Source: Tolypothrix brevis GSE-NOS-MK-07-07A
GTDB taxonomy: Bacteria; Cyanobacteriota; Cyanobacteriia; Cyanobacteriales; Nostocaceae
Length of the DNA stretch: 64,000 bases
Direction: 5' to 3'
Assembly (NCBI GenBank): GCA_019358985.1
Contig: JAHHIJ010000002.1
Span: forward strand, 62,001 to 126,000
The notes below the pieces were generated by a model. That model was given only the letters and a program-made list of their open reading frames with translations. It ran no database searches and was not told the origin of the DNA. Numbering within the stretch: the first letter of the stretch is position 1; each line of letters starts with the position of its first letter. The position numbers were made by a program, and so were the translations under genes. Positions 1 through 9,097 of this stretch are shown here, piece by piece.

Positions 1-876
1 TAGAGGAACGGTAGGTTCCCAATCTAACAAAGTTTTTGCTTTGGTAATATCGGGACGACGGCGACGCGGATCGTCAGAAGGCAAAGGCTCAAATTTTATT
101 TCTGCATCCGGATTTATCAGGTTCTGCACGGCTTGAGCTAATTCTAAGATCGTGTATTCACCAGGATTACCTATATTTACTGGACCTACGTAGTCACTCT
201 TCATCAACCGTAAAAATCCTTCGATCAAGTCGGAAACGTAGCAGAAACTACGGGTTTGTGAACCATCCCCGTATATTGTCAAAGGATTGCCCCGTAAAGC
301 CTGAACGATAAAATTACTTACTACCCGACCATCATTTTCTAACATCCGAGGACCATAGGTGTTGAAAATACGGACAACTCTAATATCAACTTTATTTTGT
401 CTGTAATAGTCAAATGCCAAAGTTTCCGCAACTCGTTTGCCTTCGTCGTAACATGAACGCAGCCCAATGGGATTGACGCTACCTCTGTACTCTTCAGTTT
501 GCGGATGAATTTCTGGATCTCCGTACACTTCGCTGGTTGAAGCTAAGAAAAATCGTGCTTTGACACGTTTAGCCAACCCCAGCATATTCAAGGTTCCGAT
601 AACGTTGGTTTTTACTGTTTTGACTGGATTGTATTGATAATGTACTGGGGAAGCAGGACAAGCCAGATGATAAATTTGATCCACTTCTAACCGAATTGGT
701 TCGGTGATGTCGTGGCGGATGAGTTCAAAGTATGGATTATTCATCCATTTGAGGATGTTTTGTTTGTTACCTGTGTAGAAGTTATCCAAGCAGATAACTT
801 CATGCCCCTCAGCCATTAGTCTGTCGATCAGATGGGAACCAAGAAACCCAGCACCGCCTGTCACCAAAATTCTCAT
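1..876 (-). CDS. UDP-glucuronate decarboxylase-like SDR epimerase (partial, 3' end outside window)
   Basis: This extended short-chain dehydrogenase/reductase probably converts UDP-glucuronate to UDP-xylose for cell-surface polysaccharide synthesis. The first 292 residues are present and the gene runs off the left edge. The N-terminal Rossmann motif [11 protein letters not shown] (residues 6-16), the catalytic Y143-x3-K147 pair in SCYDEGKR and the TSEVYGDP segment are all visible. The family is normally about 310-320 residues, so little is missing. The ATG follows the usual family N-terminus [11 protein letters not shown]. The closely related dTDP-glucose 4,6-dehydratases and GDP-mannose dehydratases share these motifs; the [12 protein letters not shown] and [12 protein letters not shown] segments favour the UXS branch. 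Confidence 0.85.
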   Translation of the reverse strand, partial: MRILVTGGAGFLGSHLIDRLMAEGHEVICLDNFYTGNKQNILKWMNNPYFELIRHDITEPIRLEVDQIYHLACPASPVHYQYNPVKTVKTNVIGTLNMLGLAKRVKARFFLASTSEVYGDPEIHPQTEEYRGSVNPIGLRSCYDEGKRVAETLAFDYYRQNKVDIRVVRIFNTYGPRMLENDGRVVSNFIVQALRGNPLTIYGDGSQTRSFCYVSDLIEGFLRLMKSDYVGPVNIGNPGEYTILELAQAVQNLINPDAEIKFEPLPSDDPRRRRPDITKAKTLLDWEPTVPL

Positions 877-1625
877 AGTTTACCAGTTACTTACATGTTT
901 TTGTAAAGTGCGATCGGCGCTTCGCCGCAGCGCTTCGCTATCGCGTCTGTTTTTAGAATACCCAGCCTGACAACAAAAATAGAACACTTCCACGGGTAAC
1001 TAAAAAAGTATTTTTATCCGCGATTTACTTCTAGATGCAATCAATCACTTAAATTACTTCACAATTCACTTAGCAAAATAACAAACATTCACAGTCTAAT
1101 TTGGGCTTTTCGGCAATAATTTACAAAGTCTTTAAAAATATAAAGTTTTGAAACCTGGGAATGGGATTAGGACTACTAGTCTGGCAAGTCAACTTTGCGC
1201 TTGTGATACCGATAATTAAGCTACCTCAAGACGGCAGTAGATTTTGCCAAGCCAAGGTTGAATTTAGCACATAATGCCCTTAGGCTGTAAGCCTGGACGC
1301 CAGGTGCTTCAAGTCGGCGGAGCCGCCCAACGCACTGGCTCGGCTATACGAACAAGGAACACCTGCGTGGGCACTCATTAGGCGCATCTTCATACATAAA
1401 TGGTATTAGGCGCAGACCAAGAGCGAACTTGATGTAGCTGAAATCAATCGTAAATCAATATTTTGAGTTAATGGCAGAATCAAGATATTTTTGATGATGC
1501 TGTGAGAAATTATGGCACTAAATGCGATCGCCACAGATCACGCTTTCACTTTTAATGCAGGTCAAAAACTACGTGTATTTCAAACATTTGTTAAAATAGA
1601 GAAAAAACAACAGTTATAATCAACT
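877..1625. other. Intergenic region with degenerate repeats
   Basis: I see no gene in this stretch. It holds a short GC-rich palindromic repeat near 905-945 (built on GCGCTTCGC) and, near 1311-1345, a copy of the interspersed repeat ending GCACTGGCTCGGC that recurs in other forms at 54417-54442 and inside the first intein of the ribonucleotide reductase gene. An AT-rich leader precedes the DUF433 gene. Confidence 0.5.
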
Positions 1626-1922
1626 ATGTCAACTACTATTACTGATATTGGTACTCTCATTACCCGTCAGCCTGGAATTCATGGGGGCTGTCCGATTATT
1701 GCTGGAACTGGTGTCACAGTACGACGAATTGCTATCTGGTATAAGCAAGGTTTGAGAGCAGAAGAGATTGCTGCACGAATTGGGCATTTAAGCATTGCAC
1801 AAGTTTATGCGGCATTAACTTACTATCATATAAATCGAGAAGAAATTGATCATGATATTGCTGAAGAAGAAGGGGAAGCTGACCGGATAGAGTCATTACA
1901 TAGAGCAAGCAGACAGTCGTGA
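1626..1922 (+). CDS. DUF433 family antitoxin
   Basis: A 98-residue DUF433 protein, the usual DNA-binding antitoxin partner of a DUF5615 PIN-like toxin. The typical pattern is visible: an N-terminal ITRQPGIHGGCPIIAGTGV segment, then a helix-turn-helix-like stretch around residues 40-66. The stop codon overlaps a GTG (GTGA) exactly as in the intact pair at 50866-51542, but here the downstream frame closes after 23 codons. The gene is therefore probably an antitoxin that has lost its toxin. It shares no operon with its neighbours. Confidence 0.85.
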   Translation: MSTTITDIGTLITRQPGIHGGCPIIAGTGVTVRRIAIWYKQGLRAEEIAARIGHLSIAQVYAALTYYHINREEIDHDIAEEEGEADRIESLHRASRQS

Positions 1923-1990
1923 GTCGATCGCCCCAAATCACCCTTCCATTGGATAATAACAAGTGCGCGCTCTATGCTTTTAGGGATTAG
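1919..1990 (+). pseudogene. Truncated toxin remnant after DUF433 gene
   Basis: The frame starts with GTG overlapping the antitoxin stop by 4 bases and reads 23 codons, including ITLPLDNN, before TAG. The N-terminus is weakly like that of DUF5615 toxins (a hydrophobic strand followed by an acidic/Asn turn), and the GTGAGT junction matches the intact pair downstream. This is inferred from position and overlap; no domain remains. Confidence 0.45.
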
Positions 1991-2041
1991 GAACTAGGTA
2001 AAAAGAATGTTTACTATTTCCCAGTCCCCAGTAAAAAGTCC

Positions 2042-4171
2042 CTACACAGTAGCAGTAGTATTGGAAACGACTGTAGGCAAAACTGCTGTGGGATTGCGTT
2101 CTGGTTCGCCAAGCATGACGATAGAGCAGGTGAGCTGTCTGGCTAACTGGGTAGTGACATCGCTAATGGCTAATCCACCGGGACTTGTGCGATTGCGTAT
2201 AAAAGGCAACACTACTAAATCATATAATCGCGCTGCCTGCAAAATTGCTTGGGCAACATTTTCATGGGCAATGATTTGAACTTCTGGGGGATTGGGCAAA
2301 GCTAATTTAGATATTAATAAGCCAAGTTGCGATCGCCTAGAGGCTATTTTACTAGAACTAGTGCGGCGATCGCATACATTCAAGACGGTAACTTGTGCTT
2401 GATTTGCTTCTGCTAACATGATGGCAAATTGAACAGGCTGTAATGAGGGTGCCATCAGGTTTTCTACAGGCACTAAAATTCGCTGAATTTTTCTCGGCGA
2501 TTCTACTAAACGTGTCACCGCTACCGGACAATGAGATGCCCAGAGAACGCCATCAATCACATTACCAAATAAACGCGCTCTCAACCCAGTGCGTTTACCC
2601 CAACCCATAACAATTAAACTAGCTTTTTGTTCGCGAGCGGCTCTGCTGATCCCCTGAGCAAAAGCATCATCAATTCGCAGCAATGGTTCTGCTTCTACGC
2701 TCAATACTTGACTTTGAGCGGTGGCTTTGGAAAGTAAGCGTTCACTACGTTGCAGAGAAATTTCTAAATGTGGTGCATCCATTTGAGCCGCTGCTGTAGC
2801 GATCGCTAACGGTATAATCCTACCATTTTCCTGACGCGCTAATAGTGCCGCCATCTCAATTAAATATTGCTGAGTTTGCGGATTGTAAACAGGTACGACT
2901 ATAGTAAAATTACTGCGTTTTTTCTCTATATTTTGAGACGAAGGTGTTGTAATTGTGTGTTCTTCAACAGATGATGAAGCCAAACCAGCAGCAAGACGAT
3001 TGGTAATCAATGGTCCTACGGTTGATGTCACGAGCATTAAACTAACAACACTATTTAATACCCATATCGGTAACAACTCCGCTCGATATCCCACTAATGT
3101 TGCCGCTAATGTCGCACCCACTTGGGGTAAACTCAGTGACCACATCATTAACATTTCTTGCCAGTTATAGCGGTAAACTAGTTTAGCTAAAAAAGCGGCG
3201 AGAAATTTGCTAAAAAATAAACCAATTACAATAAATAGGGTTAGCTTCAGCGTGCTAAAGTTGCTGCCAGCTGGCAAATTAATTAATGAGCCAAGGTGAA
3301 CAAAGAAAATAGGAATGAACAGCACGCTACCAACGAACATTACCTTTTCTTTGACTGGTCCAGAAGCGAGGACACCATTTACCGCTAGACCTGCTAAAAA
3401 GGCTCCAACGATTTTTTCTACTCCGATTAATTGAGCCCCGACAGCGGCAATAAATACGCAAAGCAATACAAATAAAAATTGGTTTCCCTCATCGTCTCCA
3501 GAGCGTCGAAAAAATTCTTTACCCGCCCAATAAAAGCCTACTAATACTACGATTAAGTAAATAATTAAGGAATTAAATAAAGTTATCAATCCCCAATAAC
3601 TGAATTGTCTAGCATGAACGGCTATACACAAAGATAACACCAGCAATGTACCAATGTTAGTAAAAATTGTGGCTCCAATGGTGACGCTGACGGCTTGATT
3701 TTTGACTATTCCTAAGCGATTTATCAGGGGATATGCCAACAAAGTGTAGGAAGCTAACAAAGAGCCAATTAAGATTGAAGCATTGGCACTAAAGCCAAAA
3801 ATGTGCCCGATTAATGTTCCTAACGCTAGGGGGATAAAGAAGGTAAAGCTGCCAAATCCAATAGAACGACTTTTTTGACGACGGAATTGTTCTAAGTCAA
3901 CTTCTAACCCTGCAACAAACATCAAGTATACTAATCCGATATCTGATAGCAAATTGATAGTTGGCGAATCAGGCTGAAATACATTCCAACCTGAGGGACC
4001 AAGTACTACCCCGGAAAAAACCAAACCGACTAATCCGGGTAGTCTTAGCCGCTCAAATAGAATCGGTACGACTAAGATAACCAGTAATAAAATGGCAAAA
4101 GAAACAATTGGTTCTTTGCCGAGAACTTGGTTTGTCGGTTCCAATACAAGAACTTGGGAGATGAGTTCCAT
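2042..4171 (-). CDS. CPA2-type cation:proton antiporter with C-terminal Usp domains
   Basis: A 709-residue inner-membrane Na+(K+)/H+ exchanger of the CPA2 family, likely involved in cation and pH homeostasis. Roughly residues 20-405 are a multi-pass membrane domain, with FERLRLPGLVGLVFSGVVLGP near the start (given here as two adjoining family segments) and GAFLAGLAVNG in the ion-path region. Residues about 420-550 and 565-690 are two universal-stress-protein-like folds; the first retains VMGWGKR and a following G-rich loop, while the second (RILVPVENL...) is more diverged. The ATG gives a short amphipathic leader before the first membrane helix. It stands alone, with a 148-base gap to the next leftward gene. 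Confidence 0.88.
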   Translation of the reverse strand: MELISQVLVLEPTNQVLGKEPIVSFAILLLVILVVPILFERLRLPGLVGLVFSGVVLGPSGWNVFQPDSPTINLLSDIGLVYLMFVAGLEVDLEQFRRQKSRSIGFGSFTFFIPLALGTLIGHIFGFSANASILIGSLLASYTLLAYPLINRLGIVKNQAVSVTIGATIFTNIGTLLVLSLCIAVHARQFSYWGLITLFNSLIIYLIVVLVGFYWAGKEFFRRSGDDEGNQFLFVLLCVFIAAVGAQLIGVEKIVGAFLAGLAVNGVLASGPVKEKVMFVGSVLFIPIFFVHLGSLINLPAGSNFSTLKLTLFIVIGLFFSKFLAAFLAKLVYRYNWQEMLMMWSLSLPQVGATLAATLVGYRAELLPIWVLNSVVSLMLVTSTVGPLITNRLAAGLASSSVEEHTITTPSSQNIEKKRSNFTIVVPVYNPQTQQYLIEMAALLARQENGRIIPLAIATAAAQMDAPHLEISLQRSERLLSKATAQSQVLSVEAEPLLRIDDAFAQGISRAAREQKASLIVMGWGKRTGLRARLFGNVIDGVLWASHCPVAVTRLVESPRKIQRILVPVENLMAPSLQPVQFAIMLAEANQAQVTVLNVCDRRTSSSKIASRRSQLGLLISKLALPNPPEVQIIAHENVAQAILQAARLYDLVVLPFIRNRTSPGGLAISDVTTQLARQLTCSIVMLGEPERNPTAVLPTVVSNTTATV

Positions 4172-4319
4172 AGGTAGGACTTGTGTGTTCGCATAGGGTG
4201 AAATGACAATTGCCTTGGGGTAATTGTTCGCTGTGAAAATAAATTAATCATCCACCCTGGAGAAAATGAAAAAGTGAGAAAATTTGACTTACAGAAGTTG
4301 AGGCGATCGCGTATGCTAA

Positions 4320-4976
4320 CTATGGGTGAATTTGGCTGAGGATAAATCGCAAGCGATCGTAATCGTCTTTGAGCAGCACACTTAAGGTTCTACCGGCTTT
4401 GATTAACCATTGTCGATCAGCTTTGCGTAACTGGTACACTTCTCTAATCGCTGCTGCGGTTAATGAGTCTACTGGGGCACCGTTGACAAAAAGCAATGTC
4501 CGCAAAAAATCTAGCTCTTCGGTGAATTTAACGATCGCTTCTGGTTCGCATCGATAAACAGCTTGATGAATTTGTGGCGGACGCGGTGGTAGATATTGAT
4601 ATACCCTATTCTTAGAACTTATACTACCAGATGGCTGTTCAAATCCGACGATCGCTGCCCGAAATTCTGTTTTCAGCATGGCGAATATCTGGGGTTGTTC
4701 CTCTCGCAAATCTTGCAAAGACAAACCTAAGGCTCTTGCTCTGTGTACAGAATCTATGGGCATTGTTGTCGCATAATACACCAAGCCATAAACTTGATTC
4801 CCCGATTCTTCATCCACAGAACAAACCCAGCTACCGAATGGTGGCATGGGTGGGAAGCTCAAATCTTCAGGTTCGAGACACTGTGCCAAAAATTCGGTAG
4901 TTGTAGTTTCGATCACCTCCGCAATGTGGTTGGGGTGGCGATCGGAATAAGTAAACTGTGGTAAAGGAAGGCGCAT
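4320..4976 (-). CDS. HAS-barrel domain-like conserved cyanobacterial protein
   Basis: A 218-residue soluble protein. The N-terminal half (about 10-120) looks like a small beta-barrel module of the HerA/ATP-synthase barrel type, with FTYSDRHPNHIAEVIET and PPFGSWV segments that I recall as conserved in cyanobacterial homologues annotated HAS-barrel; the C-terminal half is helical (LRKADRQWLIKAGRTLSVLL). No HerA ATPase accompanies it, so the barrel may act in an assembly or adaptor role. The molecular function is unknown. The family assignment is from memory of conserved segments, not from a search. Confidence 0.6.
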   Translation of the reverse strand: MRLPLPQFTYSDRHPNHIAEVIETTTTEFLAQCLEPEDLSFPPMPPFGSWVCSVDEESGNQVYGLVYYATTMPIDSVHRARALGLSLQDLREEQPQIFAMLKTEFRAAIVGFEQPSGSISSKNRVYQYLPPRPPQIHQAVYRCEPEAIVKFTEELDFLRTLLFVNGAPVDSLTAAAIREVYQLRKADRQWLIKAGRTLSVLLKDDYDRLRFILSQIHP

Positions 4977-4989
4977 AGTATTAATAAGT

Positions 4990-5035
4990 CAACAGTCAAG
5001 AGTCAAAATGTTATGGACTGTTGACTCTTGACCAT
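4990..5035. repeat. Short inverted repeat (GTCAAGAGTCAA type)
   Basis: GTCAACAGTCAAGAGTCAA and its near-complement GGACTGTTGACTCTTGACC flank a short AT-rich loop. This is the common cyanobacterial short repeat; it may also form an mRNA hairpin between the 4976 and 5120 genes. Confidence 0.6.
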
Positions 5036-5105
5036 TAGACATCTCCATAAATTAATGATGCGTTACCTGAAACCCTAAAGACGTTACATGTAACGTCTCT
5101 ACATT
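5036..5105. mobile_element. Half copy of TAGACATCTCC-ended MITE with palindrome GACGTTACATGTAACGTC
   Basis: Begins with TAGACATCTCCATAAATTAA, continues through ATGCGTTACCTGAAACCCT and ends in the palindrome at 5080-5097. The right inverted end is missing. The core TTACATGTAA differs from the two common cores of the family but is still perfectly self-complementary. Confidence 0.6.
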
Positions 5106-5119
5106 CATTTTCACGCCGT

Positions 5120-5317
5120 CTATTTCGCTTTTTTCCGTCCGGCAGTGGTCTCTACAAGATCCAATTCGCGGAGGCGAAAGGTAACTAACTTATCCCAGTT
5201 ACCACCTTCAAACAGTACGGCTACTTTACCATCACTCACCCGTTGTACGAGTCCCTCAAAGCGATAATAAGTATCTGCGGGATTCTTGACACGAACAGTC
5301 GCTCCTGGCAGGATCAT
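5120..5317 (-). CDS. ndhS: NAD(P)H dehydrogenase-like complex subunit NdhS
   Basis: A 65-residue SH3-like subunit of the photosynthetic NDH-1 complex, the part that binds reduced ferredoxin for cyclic electron flow and respiration. The sequence has the family's start ([17 protein letters not shown]), the central [20 protein letters not shown] strand pattern (written in two parts of one sheet) and a lysine-rich tail (GRKKAK). The length is normal for cyanobacterial NdhS. It acts at the thylakoid membrane. It stands alone between repeat-rich spacers. Confidence 0.88.
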   Translation of the reverse strand: MILPGATVRVKNPADTYYRFEGLVQRVSDGKVAVLFEGGNWDKLVTFRLRELDLVETTAGRKKAK

Positions 5318-5354
5318 GATTTTAACCTCGCTTGTTTCCTTCTAATAGCTTAAT

Positions 5355-5475
5355 ACTTGTCAGCAGTCCATAGTCAAAAGTCCATAGTCAAAAGTCCATA
5401 GTCAAAAGTTCATAGACCATTGACCGTTGACCATTGACCATTGACCGTTGACCATTGACTGTTGACCTTTGACTA
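5355..5475. repeat. Heptameric/14-mer short tandem repeats (STRR type)
   Basis: Three near-identical CCATAGTCAAAAGT units are followed by about seven CCATTGACCGTTGA-type units up to the rodA stop codon. This matches the short tandemly repeated repetitive sequences known from heterocystous cyanobacteria. Confidence 0.8.
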
Positions 5476-6801
5476 ATATCTCTGCCTCTGTTGACGAAAA
5501 TTGGCTACTGATTCTACTAGTCCTAAGGCGATGAAGTTGCTTAACATGGCAGAACGACCGTAACTCATCCAAGGTAAGGGAATCCCTGCCACTGGTGCTA
5601 AACCAACCGTCATCCCAACGTTAACAATCACCTGAAACACGATCATCGACAAAACGCCAATAGCCAACAACGAACCAAAATTATCTTTGGCGGTTTGAGC
5701 AATATGTAATAATCGCAGACAAATAAAGCATAAGACAGCCAGCAATAGCAAACAACCAATCAAACCAAATTCTTCACCTACGGCAGAGAATATAAAGTCT
5801 GTATGTTGTTCGGGGACGAAATTTAGTTGAGTCATCGGACCCTTATTTAGTCCCCATCCCCAAATTCCCCCAGCACCAATGGCAATGCGAGATTGAATTA
5901 GGTGATATCCTGTTCCGAGGGGGTCGCCATCGGGATTAAGAAATGAGGTGATCCGACCTTTTTGATAATCTTTCAATACATGGTTCCAGACGAAAACACC
6001 TATTTCACCGCCTAGCATGTTCAGAACCCATGCACTGATGCCGCTGATACCAAATCGACGCCAGGGGAGAGTCAAAAAGCCTAATACACCCATAGCAACT
6101 GACCAAATTAATCCTAAAGGTCCCAAAGATAGTTGATTAAACAAAACTATCGGTGCCGAAAGGGGCCAAGGTGTACTAAAGAGAATCGCAGCAACGATGG
6201 GAGAAATCATCAGTATTAACCAGCCTGGGTTAGCATTTGCCCAGTACAACATGCCTAAAACGATCGCTCCAAATACCAGTGATGTTGCCAAATCAGGTTG
6301 TATAAATACTAATGCCCAAGGAATGGCAGTAATTCCCAAAGCACGGAAAACATTATCTATTTGAGAAGCGCTGCGCTTGTGTAACAAAGCCGCTAAGGTG
6401 ATGATTAATCCTATTTTGGCAAATTCTGAGGGTTGTACGGGAATGCCACCGATACTAAGCCACCGTTGTGCTCCTTTGGCAGTTTGACCAGCTACCATGA
6501 CGGCGATCAAGCTAATATTGATTATTGTATAAGTTATCCAGTGCAACTGAATCAGATTGTCGTAGCGGATGCGGGCAAGAATCAGGGCTATTACGGTACC
6601 AATACCACCCATGAGCCAATGCCACCACCAGTCAGTGAGTCCTTGGTTCAATTCGGTACTTTTGATCATAATGCCACCAAACACAGTGACGGCGATTGAT
6701 AAGCCAAGTAGCAGCCAGTCTGTTTGCTGCCAGGGTTTAACCCATTGTTGCCAGCGGATTTTTGGCACGGAGTTTTTGGAGAGCGACCTTTTTAACAACA
6801 T
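5473..6801 (-). CDS. rodA: Rod shape-determining protein RodA (SEDS glycosyltransferase)
   Basis: A 442-residue multi-pass protein of the FtsW/RodA/SpoVE family, which polymerises peptidoglycan glycan strands from lipid II in the cytoplasmic membrane together with a class B PBP. About ten membrane segments are seen. Family motifs include GGIPVQPSEFAKIG, FIQPDLATSLV, a large loop with LNPDGDPLGTGYHLIQS and FVPEQHTDFIFSAVGEEFG, and the C-terminal PLPWMSYGRSAM. A basic cytoplasmic N-terminus (about 30 residues) precedes the first helix. It could be confused with FtsW, but the loop sequences and the absence of nearby division genes favour RodA. Confidence 0.9.
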   Translation of the reverse strand: MLLKRSLSKNSVPKIRWQQWVKPWQQTDWLLLGLSIAVTVFGGIMIKSTELNQGLTDWWWHWLMGGIGTVIALILARIRYDNLIQLHWITYTIINISLIAVMVAGQTAKGAQRWLSIGGIPVQPSEFAKIGLIITLAALLHKRSASQIDNVFRALGITAIPWALVFIQPDLATSLVFGAIVLGMLYWANANPGWLILMISPIVAAILFSTPWPLSAPIVLFNQLSLGPLGLIWSVAMGVLGFLTLPWRRFGISGISAWVLNMLGGEIGVFVWNHVLKDYQKGRITSFLNPDGDPLGTGYHLIQSRIAIGAGGIWGWGLNKGPMTQLNFVPEQHTDFIFSAVGEEFGLIGCLLLLAVLCFICLRLLHIAQTAKDNFGSLLAIGVLSMIVFQVIVNVGMTVGLAPVAGIPLPWMSYGRSAMLSNFIALGLVESVANFRQQRQRY

Positions 6802-6905
6802 TGATTGTGTGATTTTAGACTTTAGGTTTTAGATTTGAAATTTAATTAGCACTTTAAATCTGTATTCCCCGGTTGCGGATGGGGAACCAGATGAAAATTA
6901 AAATT

Positions 6906-7976
6906 CTATGTTAAGGCAGCAACCGATACTTTGCCAGCGATGGTGAGGGCGATCGCGTATAATGCTTTTGCACTAGCTGAATCTGGTTCCCCGACAACAA
7001 TCGGCACACCGCTATCACCCCCAACTCTGGTACAAATCTCTAGGGGTACGCACCCCAGCAATGGCACACCCAACTCGGCAGCAGTTTTCTCACCACCACC
7101 GGAACCAAAGATGTCATATTGTTTATCTGGCATATCTGGGGGTATAAAATAACTCATATTTTCCACTATCCCTAAAATTGGCACGTTCATCTGCTGAAAC
7201 ATTCGCAAACCTTTACGAGAATCTAACAAAGCTACGTTTTGCGGTGTGGTGACAATTACTGCCCCTGCCATTGGCACAGCTTGTGTCAAAGTTAACTGAG
7301 CATCTCCCGTACCTGGTGGCATATCCACAATCAAATAGTCAAGTTCTCCCCATTCAACTTGATAGAGAAATTGACGAATAACTCCATTTAGCATTGGTCC
7401 GCGCCAAATCACTGGCTGATCTCGGTCAATCAAAAAGCCCATTGAAACTAACTTGACGCCATGATTAAAAGCAGGTTCCAGGATTTCGCCTTTTTCCCCA
7501 GGACGGACAGTAATTTGGGCATCACTCAGCCCTAGCATGGTGGGATCGTTAGGACCGTAAATATCAGCATCGAGTAAGCCGACTTTTGCGCCGGTTTGTG
7601 CTAATGCTACTGCCACATTCACGGCTACCGTACTTTTACCTACACCACCTTTGCCGCTAGAAATGGCGATAATGTTTTTCACACCATTAATGCCAGTGCG
7701 ATCGCTTATGCTTTTTTGCTGAGGTGTTTCGGCTGTGACTTCTACAGCTATATCTGTAACACCAGGCAGTTTTTTAACGGCTCTTTTACAATCTTCAACG
7801 ATAAATTCACGTAGAGGACAAGCGGGTGTTGTTAATACTAAAGTGAAGCTAACTTTGCCACCGTCAATTTTGACGTTGCGAATCATGTTGAGTTCTACCA
7901 GGCTTTTGCGAAGTTCTGGATCTTCCACCGGTCGCAGCACATTTAGAACCGACTGAGAATCGAGGACATCATACAT
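6906..7976 (-). CDS. mrp: Mrp/ApbC-type Fe-S cluster carrier ATPase
   Basis: A 356-residue P-loop NTPase of the Mrp/NBP35 family, a scaffold or carrier for iron-sulfur clusters in the cytoplasm. Residues 1-90 form an N-terminal MIP18/DUF59-like domain (VEDPELRKSLVEL, TTPACPLREF). The deviant Walker A SSGKGGVGKSTVAVN lies near residue 107, and DMPPGTGDAQLTL follows near residue 220. I do not see a C-terminal CxxC pair, so metal handling may depend on other cysteines. The gene is monocistronic and separated from rodA by about 105 bases. Confidence 0.9.
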   Translation of the reverse strand: MYDVLDSQSVLNVLRPVEDPELRKSLVELNMIRNVKIDGGKVSFTLVLTTPACPLREFIVEDCKRAVKKLPGVTDIAVEVTAETPQQKSISDRTGINGVKNIIAISSGKGGVGKSTVAVNVAVALAQTGAKVGLLDADIYGPNDPTMLGLSDAQITVRPGEKGEILEPAFNHGVKLVSMGFLIDRDQPVIWRGPMLNGVIRQFLYQVEWGELDYLIVDMPPGTGDAQLTLTQAVPMAGAVIVTTPQNVALLDSRKGLRMFQQMNVPILGIVENMSYFIPPDMPDKQYDIFGSGGGEKTAAELGVPLLGCVPLEICTRVGGDSGVPIVVGEPDSASAKALYAIALTIAGKVSVAALT

Positions 7977-8039
7977 CGTGTTTTCACCCTTGCCGCTGTA
8001 ATAAATCTTTGCAACTAGTTTTTATCATCTACTTGCATC

Positions 8040-8104
8040 TTAACTTTATGAGGGTATTGTTAGTGGATGGTCAACGGTCAACAGTTATCCACTATCAACT
8101 ATCC
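8040..8104. terminator. Inverted repeat between convergent/tandem genes, possible terminator
   Basis: TTAGTGGATGGTCAACGG and GTTATCCACTATCAACTATC form imperfect inverted arms built from the strain's GTCAAC-type repeat. No clear T tract is present, so termination is only a possibility. Confidence 0.3.
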
Positions 8105-8105
8105 A

Positions 8106-8591
8106 CTAACTCCCTGCTGGCAATCCTGCCTTTTCTACAGCATCAACTAAAGCGCGTGCTACGCGATCGCTATAGGGACGGGAAAACGACCAAATCAAAG
8201 GCGAGAACCAACCGCGTAGGGTAACAGAATAAGATAAACAAGTGCCACAAACTGTGGACTCTAGTTGATAAGTCACTCGTTCTTCTATGCCAGGAATTGC
8301 CATCACGCGTACAGTTAGCAGTTCTCTGGGATTGACGCATTCTACAAAAATGCGGATAGGAATCGGCGACAAGCGTGTTACTGCTTGATAAATCAATCCG
8401 GGTTTGGGTACTAATCCGTAGGGAACGTTGGTACTCTTGAGCATTGGATGCCAGGAAACGTCTGCTAAATCTACTACCTTTTGCCATAGTTCGTCTGTTG
8501 AAGCAGAACTAATTTCTCGATACGTTCGCACCAAAGAAGCACAAAAGAGACGCCGTTTGCGGTGGATAAATTTGGACAACCAAACTTGCAT
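8106..8591 (-). CDS. SRPBCC/START-like ligand-binding protein
   Basis: From the internal ATG (MQVWLSKFIHRKRRL) this is a 161-residue protein; a longer in-frame start at 8639 exists but lies in a repeat-derived leader. The body follows the polyketide cyclase/dehydrase (SRPBCC) pattern: an N-terminal strand and helix with STDELWQKVVDLADVSWHP, an antiparallel sheet, and a long C-terminal helix (SDRVARALVDAVEKAG). The ligand is unknown. It is oriented like mrp, 130 bases away, and may share its direction of transcription. Confidence 0.6.
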   Translation of the reverse strand: MQVWLSKFIHRKRRLFCASLVRTYREISSASTDELWQKVVDLADVSWHPMLKSTNVPYGLVPKPGLIYQAVTRLSPIPIRIFVECVNPRELLTVRVMAIPGIEERVTYQLESTVCGTCLSYSVTLRGWFSPLIWSFSRPYSDRVARALVDAVEKAGLPAGS

Positions 8592-9097
8592 TTTTATAAT
8601 CCTCTTCCTGGCTACACATCTAGTTAGGGCATTGGGCATTGGGCATTGGGCAATGGGAATAAAAAGAAGCGATCGCGTATTTCACAAAGGGACAATTATT
8701 TAATGGGCAATTGTTTAATTGTTTAATGCGAGATTTTTTCCATGCCCCATGCCCCATGCCCAATGCCCCATGCCCAATGCCCCAGTCCGTATGTTTATTT
8801 TTTTGTACGTCCTATGCCCTTATACACAATCTCAAAGTAATATCTTTTAATTGCAACTTGGTATTACACTTAAATGTTCACATAAATTAAGGATAAAAAA
8901 CTTAGTCAATATACAAACGTATACGCATTTGAGGGACAATATCTTTGTTATGCCCACGTTTGGGAGGTGAATGCTTGACTGTAACGCCATACAAGCAATT
9001 GCGATTTGAGTCGGTTATTTTGGCGCGTATTGCCTGCAAATGTTTAAGTTGAGAGATTTGTTGCTTTTTAGAAATTGTAATTTAGGTTGCTGAATTT
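8592..9097. other. Intergenic region with heptamer repeats and hemF leader
   Basis: No gene seen. It contains GGGCATT heptamers at 8629-8657 and CCCCATG/CCCAATG heptamers at 8741-8783, roughly complementary to each other and able to pair over about 90 bases. The rest is the AT-rich upstream region of hemF. Confidence 0.6.
8629..8783. repeat. Complementary GGGCATT / CCCAATG heptamer arrays
   Basis: Four GGGCATT/GGGCAAT units are followed, after an AT-rich spacer, by about six CCCCATG/CCCAATG units on the same strand. The two arrays are reverse complements, so a long stem could form in DNA or RNA upstream of hemF. Confidence 0.7.

Noticed and set aside
2007-2279. Plus-strand frame overlapping the antiporter 3' end
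   Set aside because: Lies antisense within a clear coding gene and has no recognisable product.
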